A stretch of DNA of 31,801 nt from a virus. A model generated the notes under the pieces. That model was given only the letters and a program-made list of their open reading frames with translations, had not been told where the DNA came from and ran no database searches. Each line of letters begins with the position of its first letter. Within the stretch, counting starts at the first letter, position 1. The position numbers and the translations under genes were made by a program. The DNA lies in IMG/VR virus record IMGVR_UViG_3300010373_000104, positions 1-31,801 of that record; one strand, 5' to 3'. Below are positions 1 to 5,705 of this stretch, in pieces.

Positions 1-1
1 A

Positions 2-946
2 GCAGGTACAGATCCTAGATTACGTACATGGAATATAGGAGACTATGAGGGTAAGCCTTGTGCTGAAGCAGATCCTATTCTATCTAAGTACGTTAAGAAC
101 CCAGATATACAAGTCCCTGGTGGTGAGTCTTTCAATGACTTTAAGACTAGAGTCTTAGGTGGCATAGAAGATATTATGAATCAGCATCAAGGTAAGGTAG
201 GTATAGTTACTCATTCTAAAGTACAGCAACTATTGAATGCTACTGAGAAGGGTGACTGGCAACATGTAGATGCAGACCATTTTAACGATGCCCCTGAATC
301 TCCTGGACACGAGACTACCATGTCTATTCCAGAAGCTATGCTAATGCCTACAGATGAAGCAGCTAGAGCTATAGAATATCTTAAGGCTGGTCCTGCTAAT
401 CAGTATTTACAGTATATGCATAATCAGCTTAACAAGATGAGAGAGGATAACTTCAATCCATTTAACTTCTCATCTCGTAAGCATCTGTCTATGATGGGGG
501 AAGACGATACAGGTCTAGGTACAGAAGGTGAGATCAAGAATCTACATTACGGTATCCCTGCAGCAGGTGTAGGTAAAGCTAATCCATTCGTAATGACTAG
601 AAGTATTAAGCCAGATGTGATGCCAGAAGCTAATGATAATAGAGAAGATTCTCTTGAAAATGATTTAAATAAACTTCAGTTTAATAAACCATTGTCTGAT
701 AAGGAAGAAGCTAAATTTAATCAGCTAAGAGATTTTGATAAGAATCCTATGACTGAGGAAGAAGCAGATAAGTTAATTAAAGAGAATCCTGAGTTAGTTA
801 AATATGTTAGAGCTCTGAATAAACAAAATGCTCCTAAACCTCCTGCTCCATATGTAGCAGTAGACAATACTAAAGAACCTGCTCCATCTACTACACAGCA
901 ACTGGAAGATTGGTTTAAAGAGAAGTACCCTAACTTAGATAAGTAA
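2..946 (+). CDS. Histidine phosphatase-like domain protein, 5'-partial
   Basis: The frame is open from the left edge, so the true start lies outside; 314 codons are visible. Just inside the edge is WNIGDYEGK, then PGGESF about 30 residues on, then VGIVTHS. This order matches the second half of the histidine phosphatase (phosphoglycerate mutase-like) fold: the GxxEG helix, an acid in GGES and the second active-site His in the VTH strand. The first motif (RHG) would lie upstream and cannot be checked. The last 200 or so residues are hydrophilic, rich in Asn, Glu, Lys and Pro, with no fold I recognise. It ends 22 bases before a strong terminator, so it closes a rightward unit. It may be the tail of a large multidomain virion or injected protein; that is inference. 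Confidence 0.6.
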   Translation, partial: AGTDPRLRTWNIGDYEGKPCAEADPILSKYVKNPDIQVPGGESFNDFKTRVLGGIEDIMNQHQGKVGIVTHSKVQQLLNATEKGDWQHVDADHFNDAPESPGHETTMSIPEAMLMPTDEAARAIEYLKAGPANQYLQYMHNQLNKMREDNFNPFNFSSRKHLSMMGEDDTGLGTEGEIKNLHYGIPAAGVGKANPFVMTRSIKPDVMPEANDNREDSLENDLNKLQFNKPLSDKEEAKFNQLRDFDKNPMTEEEADKLIKENPELVKYVRALNKQNAPKPPAPYVAVDNTKEPAPSTTQQLEDWFKEKYPNLDK

Positions 947-968
947 TTTAATTTAACTTAGACATAAA

Positions 969-1002
969 AAAACCCCCTGAAGAGAAATCCTCAGGGGGTT
1001 TT
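969..1002. terminator. Bidirectional Rho-independent terminator
   Basis: A perfect 12-bp inverted repeat, AAAACCCCCTGA / TCAGGGGGTTTT, with a 10-base loop. It has an A-run on the left and a T-run on the right, so it can stop transcription in both directions. It sits between the rightward partial gene and the end of the long leftward gene block, exactly where converging transcripts meet. Confidence 0.95.
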
Positions 1003-1016
1003 AGTTTGTGTAGAGT

Positions 1017-1175
1017 TTAGTTCACCTTCGTCTCTGGTGTTTCCGTACCCACGTCTTCGTGTGTCTGGACGAAGGTCTGATCTTTCTTTTCCGCTTTCTT
1101 GAGGAGCTCTTCTGCGTGGAGAGCATCCAGCGTAGCCTGAGCCTCAGCCATCTGAGGAGTGATCTGGTCATTCAT
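1017..1175 (-). CDS. Hypothetical 52-residue charged protein
   Basis: A short minus-strand frame begins at an ATG preceded by GAAAGG at suitable spacing and ends just before the bidirectional terminator, making it the last gene of the leftward block. The product is hydrophilic and helix-prone: an Ala/Glu/Lys-rich first 30 residues, then a Thr/Glu-rich tail, with no Cys or membrane segment. Function unknown. Support comes from the ribosome binding site, position and good coding character, not from similarity. Confidence 0.7.
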   Translation of the reverse strand: MNDQITPQMAEAQATLDALHAEELLKKAEKKDQTFVQTHEDVGTETPETKVN

Positions 1176-1210
1176 GTTCTTACCTTTCTTACAATAGATT
1201 AATTATATGT

Positions 1211-1447
1211 TCAAGAATTCCGTGGTGGCTGTCGTGAACGATTCGCATGTTCACTGACCACCCTAACTGGTACATGGCGTAGAGAACCTGTCCGGTGAAA
1301 CCCTTCGTGGTCGAGTTCTCGCTTATCACCTTTATGTACCAATCCCTCACGCTCAGCACGCCTACGCGCACGATTACGATCTTCTCGTCTCTCAACTTGA
1401 GCATGAGAGTCTTCCCATTTTGTTTCTTTTGGATAGTTATGTGTCAT
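1211..1447 (-). CDS. HNH-like small phage nuclease-family protein
   Basis: A 78-residue basic protein. Its Arg-rich first half leads into KGDKRELDHE (Asp46-His47), and later come VRVVS and HANRS. This spacing resembles the compact HNH-type phage proteins that carry a GDGKxVDH motif followed by NLRVxSxxxNR. In those, the DH pair is part of the beta-beta-alpha metal site. The ATG overlaps the upstream stop (ATGA), which indicates translational coupling and favours this frame over the alternative frame that also stays open here. Activity is not assured: the Asn of NLRV is replaced and no zinc-binding cysteines are present. It may cut DNA or only bind it. Confidence 0.6.
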   Translation of the reverse strand: MTHNYPKETKWEDSHAQVERREDRNRARRRAEREGLVHKGDKRELDHEGFHRTGSLRHVPVRVVSEHANRSRQPPRNS

Positions 1448-1659
1448 TTAAGTACGGTGAATATATCCTCCTGTTCTTTCTCAACCCAAAACTGAATGGG
1501 TATTATATTGGTTTCATGTAGAGCACCGAATGACACATCTGCAATGCATTCATTGGCACCTTTTGCATACCCCCTTCTATAGAGGTATTCTTTCATCGCC
1601 TCCTTGATGTGCTCCAAGGAGACTTCGACTTGAACTGGTTCTGGCCCATGCAAGTTCAT
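1444..1659 (-). CDS. Hypothetical 71-residue protein
   Basis: The start chosen is the internal ATG at 1659 because GGAGA lies six bases upstream. An earlier in-frame ATG at 1731 (95 residues) has no comparable site and would overlap the upstream gene fully. The product has an amphipathic helix (SLEHIKEAMKEYLYRRGYAK) followed by a short beta-type C-terminal part. Its stop overlaps the start of the HNH-like gene. Function not recognised. Confidence 0.65.
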   Translation of the reverse strand: MNLHGPEPVQVEVSLEHIKEAMKEYLYRRGYAKGANECIADVSFGALHETNIIPIQFWVEKEQEDIFTVLK

Positions 1660-1789
1660 CTTGCGTCTCCAAGTCTTTGATTTGTTCTTTGATGTGTCTC
1701 CGAACTTTACTGGAGACTTCTTTCTCTTCATTAAATTTAATCTTCTTAATCTTTAAGCGTTCAGCTCTATCTTTAGGATGTGTCATCAT
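1577..1789 (-). CDS. Hypothetical 70-residue basic protein, overlapping the next gene
   Basis: It starts at a tandem ATGATG that overlaps the stop of the preceding gene, so coupling supports translation. The first 45 residues are strongly Lys/Arg/Glu-rich and helical. The last 25 (Ser/Gly-rich) run out of frame across the next gene and look less natural. Either the two genes truly overlap by about 80 bases or a frame slip joins them. Function unknown. Confidence 0.5.
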   Translation of the reverse strand: MMTHPKDRAERLKIKKIKFNEEKEVSSKVRRHIKEQIKDLETQDELAWARTSSSRSLLGAHQGGDERIPL

Positions 1790-1950
1790 AATGGTTTAAC
1801 TATATTTAACTCTTCAAACAAAGTAACTAGAACATCAGCCTCAGTAAGATCGTTTACTTCTAGTATCTCTTCTAAGGAATAAACCTCTAATAATCTCTCT
1901 GCTTCGTTATAGTCCAAGTAACCAGTCTTCAGGGATAGTAGAGAAGGCAT
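1786..1950 (-). CDS. Small acidic phage protein downstream of endonuclease I
   Basis: The conserved-looking part is a C-terminal helical stretch, EAERLLEVYSLEEILEVNDL followed by a short Leu/Ile-rich end. It resembles small proteins found beside replication nucleases in T7-like phages. The start is uncertain: an ATG at 1950 gives 54 residues, a TTG at 1917 inside the end of the nuclease gene gives 43, and a longer in-frame start at 2001 would overlap the nuclease needlessly. The stop overlaps the next ATG. No catalytic motif is seen. Confidence 0.65.
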   Translation of the reverse strand: MPSLLSLKTGYLDYNEAERLLEVYSLEEILEVNDLTEADVLVTLFEELNIVKPL

Positions 1951-2254
1951 ACTTAAACCCATTCTTAATCGCCCACTTCTCATACTTCTTATTAGGGGCA
2001 TAGAATAGGATACGTATATCCTTCTCAGGATGTTGTTTCTTAACAGCGACCATCTTAGCTTTATGTTCAGGTCGCAAATAACCTTTAGCTTCTATATAAA
2101 CTTTACCCAGTGGAGTATGAACAATAAAATCAGGAATGTAATCCCTAGCAAGGATATAAGCAATCCTTTCAGATTCATACTCATAAGGAACTTTAGCTCT
2201 CTTGATCTGACGCTCTAGTTTCTTTTCGAATTTATTTCTAGTTTTCTTAGTCAC
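1907..2254 (-). CDS. T7-type endonuclease I (Holliday junction resolvase)
   Basis: This 115-residue protein carries the endonuclease I active-site pattern. An N-terminal Glu sits in KFEKKLERQ (Glu10), then PDF (Asp42), then YIEAKG (Glu55, Lys57), followed by the conserved QHPEKDIRILF segment. These match the PD-(D/E)XK residues of T7 gp3 (Glu20, Asp55, Glu65, Lys67). T7 gp3 works as a domain-swapped dimer that resolves branched DNA before packaging and degrades host DNA. The gene begins with GTG three bases after the exonuclease stop, so the two nucleases are likely co-translated. Confidence 0.9.
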   Translation of the reverse strand: MTKKTRNKFEKKLERQIKRAKVPYEYESERIAYILARDYIPDFIVHTPLGKVYIEAKGYLRPEHKAKMVAVKKQHPEKDIRILFYAPNKKYEKWAIKNGFKYAFSTIPEDWLLGL

Positions 2255-2257
2255 AAC

Positions 2258-3127
2258 TTAATTATAAACTATACGTCCCTCTTTGTCAATCTCAGTGACA
2301 TCAGGCTTACGTACTACCTTGGTTAGATATCTGGGTCCATCAGAGTAAAGGAACGTTCGTAAATTCGGAAAGCAGCAATGTTTATAGGCCGAATATGAGG
2401 CTTTAACGTCAAGACGTATATTTCCCGCTTTTCCATCTTCAATAGTTCTGCATTGGCAAGGCGGACATTGATCCGAAGCAACAATTTCTTTGCTACTTCT
2501 AATTCTCTCTCTAATTCGATCAGGTCTGATCCTGTGCTCATAGAGAAACATCCTCCCTAGTTGTTTATCAATAGCTAAGATATAACCTTTATCTTTCACC
2601 CTAACGAGAGGGTCGTCAGCAGATGCCACCACATAGCCGTCCAACTGATCCAGATAGCCAAAGCTATCGTCTTGGACAATGGAGCCATCTTTGAACTTAG
2701 CAAAACTCCTGCTACTACATGACTTAACATCAACGATGCACCCATCAATGACACAGTCTCGATGACCTTTGATACCATCGCAGACCAGTTCATCTTGCTC
2801 TCCCGTGACTTCGTGCCCTGCAGCCTTAGCTAGACATATAGCTAGGGCTTCCAGTATATGGCCAAAAGCGTACTTAATCTTTGCCCACGGTGGAATGTCC
2901 TCTGCCATTTCTGGGTGGTGGATTGAGTACCACAATGCCTTCGGACATATTGGACCCATCTTCGACAAGCGTAGTGTAGGCTTATCAGGTTGGGAGGCAC
3001 GTGAGAAATGTTGTTGGAGACGAACTCCAATACTTTGGGACAGCTCTGATGCAAGGCGTTCATCTAACCACTCCTCCTTAGAGTTGAGTAGTTGATATAT
3101 GTCTGGGATTAGATCGTGTATATTCAC
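2258..3127 (-). CDS. PD-(D/E)XK exonuclease, Cas4/RecB-like
   Basis: A 289-residue nuclease with the motif order of the RecB/Cas4 class: GHILEA (His90, Glu93), GHRD (Asp124), IVDVKS (Asp133, Lys135), then QLDGY (Gln161, Tyr165), the QxxxY motif. One Cys lies early in ICPKALWYS (Cys61); five more cluster near the C-terminus (CPPCQC and HCC). That arrangement recalls the iron-sulfur-binding Cys of Cas4 and AddB, although the spacing is not identical. In T7-like phages such exonucleases digest host DNA or process concatemers. The start is GTG, directly preceded by an in-frame stop, with no clear ribosome site; coupling to the 91-residue gene is likely. Confidence 0.8.
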   Translation of the reverse strand: MNIHDLIPDIYQLLNSKEEWLDERLASELSQSIGVRLQQHFSRASQPDKPTLRLSKMGPICPKALWYSIHHPEMAEDIPPWAKIKYAFGHILEALAICLAKAAGHEVTGEQDELVCDGIKGHRDCVIDGCIVDVKSCSSRSFAKFKDGSIVQDDSFGYLDQLDGYVVASADDPLVRVKDKGYILAIDKQLGRMFLYEHRIRPDRIRERIRSSKEIVASDQCPPCQCRTIEDGKAGNIRLDVKASYSAYKHCCFPNLRTFLYSDGPRYLTKVVRKPDVTEIDKEGRIVYN

Positions 3128-3128
3128 A

Positions 3129-3404
3129 TTAGTTTAGAGACGCTTTAACAGCATGCCACATCAGAGCCATACATATCAAATACAGCGGTCCTGTAATAGG
3201 CATTGTTACTAGAAGCAGTAGAGCTACCTGATTAACTTGCTTCAAGGTAATACTACTAACTTCTTTCTTCTTCTCTCCTTCTTTCTTCTTGGCTTGTTCT
3301 TTATTGAGGAATTTCTCGAACTTACGTAACATCCTCAGAGGATCTTGTTCTTTGTGTTCTTGTTGAGGGTACGGATATGGGTACCCCATCATCCAGGGAA
3401 ACAT
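3129..3404 (-). CDS. Small membrane protein, charged N-terminus
   Basis: A 91-residue protein with a Pro/Tyr-rich first 14 residues, a highly charged Lys/Glu middle (20-50), and a hydrophobic C-terminal region (about 57-85) long enough for one or two membrane passes. A very strong AGGAGGGGGAG site lies upstream. It is the first gene after the candidate giant RNA and its terminator, and its stop is two bases before the exonuclease start. The topology would fit an inner-membrane accessory or holin-like protein; no family is recognised. Confidence 0.75.
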   Translation of the reverse strand: MFPWMMGYPYPYPQQEHKEQDPLRMLRKFEKFLNKEQAKKKEGEKKKEVSSITLKQVNQVALLLLVTMPITGPLYLICMALMWHAVKASLN

Positions 3405-3426
3405 CTCCCCCTCCTATAATGATTTC

Positions 3427-3472
3427 TAAAAATTGATTAAACTGGGGCAGGTTCTTGTTCAGACCTTGCCCC
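3427..3472 (-). terminator. Terminator ending the giant RNA candidate
   Basis: On the minus strand, GGGGC-A-AGGT pairs with ACCT-GCCCC across a 10-base loop, followed by AGTTTAATCAATTTTT. The T-rich tail is present only in the leftward direction, which fixes the strand of the preceding non-coding transcript. Its U-tract is interrupted, so termination may be partial, letting transcription continue into the 91-residue gene. Confidence 0.7.
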
Positions 3473-4907
3473 ATAACTCTTAAGGTGGTCTCGGTAGTCT
3501 ATGGAACGAAGAGCGCATGCTTGTTTCTCCTTTCCAACAGAGACCCATGTTATGGGCTAATACGAACTGACCTCTACAAGGATATCTCTTTCACGTGCTA
3601 TGCGCTATCCGTGTAACTGGACCACTTGCACAGATTACTTGAGTAATCTCCGTGTCGATCATTCCTTGCTTCATCAGCTGAGGACGATCTATGTAGAGCG
3701 TTCTAATGCCTGACCTGAGTATAGGAGCTATGTCTCCTTCCAACAGTAGAGGCAGGGATGGACAGATTCCATTTGCACTCTCTAACAGGACTTCTCGCCT
3801 CGCCTTATGGAACTTCGTACCGGCTATGCTAGTACTCGGAGCCTAGTATTATGCTCTTTGCAGGAGCAACCATGACTAGAGGAGTTATCCCAATTCAAGA
3901 TACTGTGGGCAGCATCTCATACCAACGGATATCCCCTATAAGGATCTAGGGCTTTCCTTCACATAGCGTCAGGTATTCTCCAATCAGGAAGCTCTTTGGA
4001 CATTTCAATCTGTTTAGTCCTAGGGCTTAGCTTCACCCCGAAGGGTCTTCGTCTTCTCCCCAACGAGGAGTTGACGGGACGGTACGATTGGTACCCTACT
4101 CGTTTAGCCTCTTCCTTCCACTTGGCTCTGCACTTGTCCGGTGCTGTCGGTATAGAGGGGACACGCTCTATACTAAGAAGCTACACGCGTAATGCTCTAG
4201 AGACGATTAGATCTGACGGAGAGCCAGACCGGCCCTAGCGTCTCATAGCATCTTCGCACCCCCGGTTAACAGCCGGTCGCTGGGATGTTGTCGATAGACC
4301 TTTGTCTAACCAATTAGGGTTAGAGCGGACTATACGTCTGTCAACGGAGATCTATCTCTGAGAACGCGGAACCCTTTTGTGCTGTTTTATCCTCCGTAGT
4401 CACCTACGGGTGGCAAAATAGACTTCGTAGAGTTCCACCCTTGGACGGTACCTATAGGTGTAATCTATAGATATTGCAAGGAACTCATAGGTCTCTGGCA
4501 TTGCCTTACCAGCTAGTGCAGGACGCCAACCCAGCTATCTCGCAGATAGTTACCCAAGTTTATAGTTGGACTCGAACCAACATCTACGGATATTCAACCA
4601 CTACATCCTAGACCTATAGCATCCGGCTATAGATCCTAAGGCTCAGAGATTACCTCTGATGTGGATCTAACGGCGATTTGAAACTAGCTAAGTGAAACTT
4701 CGTTTCACGCGAAGCGAAGCTTCTAAAAGAATTAATGGGAGGGAGACTCTTTCCTAGTCTCCAGCACAGGTAGCGATGGATTGTTCTGTAATCCAGTGCA
4801 CTGCTGTTACCCTTTTCAAAGTACCGACATAACCGGCCAGCATACGTTATCCCCTCGCTCAGAGGATTATTCCGTCACTCCCCATTCTCAACAGCTTATT
4901 GAGAATG
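3444..4907 (-). ncRNA. Candidate giant structured non-coding RNA (about 1.46 kb)
   Basis: No convincing protein frame exists on either strand between 3405 and 4921, yet the minus strand folds by eye into many perfect local hairpins. Examples: CATTCTCAA/TTGAGAATG at 4883-4907, GGAGACT/AGTCTCC at 4742-4762, GTGAAAC/GTTTCAC near 4692, a 10-bp GATCTATAGC/GCTATAGGTC stem at 4609-4633, CCGTAG-GTGA-CTACGG (GNRA loop) at 4394-4409, TCTAACC/GGTTAGA at 4304-4323, TATAGAG/CTCTATA at 4151-4172, ACCC-TTCG-GGGT (UUCG loop) near 4040, and AGATTAC-TCAA-GTAATCT at 3632-3649. It ends in a terminator. Giant ornate RNAs of the GOLLD and ROOL classes are known from phages, often beside tRNAs, but I cannot assign a class. 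The 5' end is approximate; it may be cut from the operon transcript. Confidence 0.65.
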
Positions 4908-4921
4908 TTTAAATTAATTAA

Positions 4922-5407
4922 TTACCAAGCAGGCATATCAGGTTGTTTATCAAAACCAGATACTCGATCTCTTTCCCTAGGATCAGGACTCTCAGCTGGG
5001 TTCATAGGAACTAGATTATAAATCTTCAATCCTGAGAATCGTGCAGCTTTATATCTACCTCCACCTGGAGTAGGTCCCGAGTATGTTTCGAGCTTAACCC
5101 CCACATCTGAGCCTGGACCGATGTTACCGTCAAAGGCGTGCCCCTCTTTGTCGATGACTGAGGGAGGTCCCAAGGCAGACTTGTATCCGTCTTTCCTCTT
5201 GATCTCAGGCGGTCTAGAAAACGAGATATAATACCCATCTTCATCCTTCTTAAGTTCATTCTTAATCCCCTCTTCGATTAACTTATTAACCTTCTGAAGA
5301 GACGGAGCATCTGGATATAGAGTTATGCCCCACTTATTAAACTTACCTAGGTGTTTAGTATTACACCACTTAACTTTGCCTTGTAGAAATTCTTCTTTAT
5401 TAGGCAT
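4922..5407 (-). CDS. Phage single-stranded DNA-binding protein
   Basis: A 161-residue protein with the layout of phage OB-fold SSBs. An N-terminal GKVKW strand and a Tyr/Phe-rich YYISFSRPPE segment precede the central signature: DGNIGPGSDVGVKLETYS, then GGGRYKAARFSGLKIYNLVP. The C-terminus is charged and ends in an aromatic residue (Trp), as in T7 gp2.5, whose acidic tail with a final Phe contacts the polymerase and helicase. Here the tail is less acidic. It sits directly downstream of the polymerase gene and upstream of the giant RNA. The ATG overlaps the stop of the 52-residue gene. Confidence 0.8.
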   Translation of the reverse strand: MPNKEEFLQGKVKWCNTKHLGKFNKWGITLYPDAPSLQKVNKLIEEGIKNELKKDEDGYYISFSRPPEIKRKDGYKSALGPPSVIDKEGHAFDGNIGPGSDVGVKLETYSGPTPGGGRYKAARFSGLKIYNLVPMNPAESPDPRERDRVSGFDKQPDMPAW

Positions 5408-5565
5408 TAAACAATTTCCTCAACTTTTAAAATCTCTATTTCAAATGGATCTATTGTTCTATCAAAATGTTCAATAGCAATAGCTTGCTTAATATTATCT
5501 AAATCTTGATCCTCTTCTTCAAACACTTCATAGACACCTTCTACTGAATAAAATATCTTTTTCAA
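5407..5565 (-). CDS. Hypothetical 52-residue acidic protein, TTG start
   Basis: It begins at TTG with a strong AAAGGAG site nine bases upstream; no ATG or GTG is available. The product is very acidic, especially residues 15-24 (Glu/Asp-rich), and its stop overlaps the SSB start (TAATG). The position between polymerase and SSB suggests a small replication-associated protein, but nothing is recognised in it. Confidence 0.7.
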   Translation of the reverse strand: MKKIFYSVEGVYEVFEEEDQDLDNIKQAIAIEHFDRTIDPFEIEILKVEEIV

Positions 5566-5590
5566 TGTGTTAAACTCCTTTAAATTTTCT

Positions 5591-5668
5591 TTATTCGGGC
5601 TTTTTAACTATCCAATGAGTTTCTGTTTCTTCTATGAAATCTCTTTCAGTCATTTCAGTTGTAACCAA
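5591..5668 (-). CDS. Possible 25-residue peptide after the polymerase
   Basis: An open frame runs from inside the last codons of the polymerase to a stop at 5591, with protein-like content throughout (DFIEETETHWIVKKPE at its end). The frame has no good start: a TTG at 5668 or an ATG at 5653, both without a clear ribosome site. Upstream in-frame codons remain open to beyond 5700 but lack ATG/GTG/TTG. It may be a coupled gene using an unusual start, or chance. Confidence 0.3.
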   Translation of the reverse strand: MVTTEMTERDFIEETETHWIVKKPE

Positions 5669-5705
5669 AGTCAGATAAATTATCTCAATATCATCTAGAA
5701 GTCTG

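Noticed and set aside
1189-1404. A 71-codon minus-strand frame overlapping the HNH-like gene
   Set aside because: It has no start signal linked to the upstream gene, whereas the other frame is coupled by ATGA and carries the HNH-like DH and NR words.
3996-4238. An 80-codon plus-strand frame in the giant RNA region
   Set aside because: It has no ribosome site, runs against the local transcription direction and shows no protein-like pattern; it lies across several RNA hairpins.
3421-4920. Intact tRNA, tmRNA or group I intron in the gene-free interval
   Set aside because: No arm set with a pairing acceptor stem could be built, the tmRNA 5' signature is not found, and no intron core could be assembled by eye. 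Only tRNA-like pieces remain.
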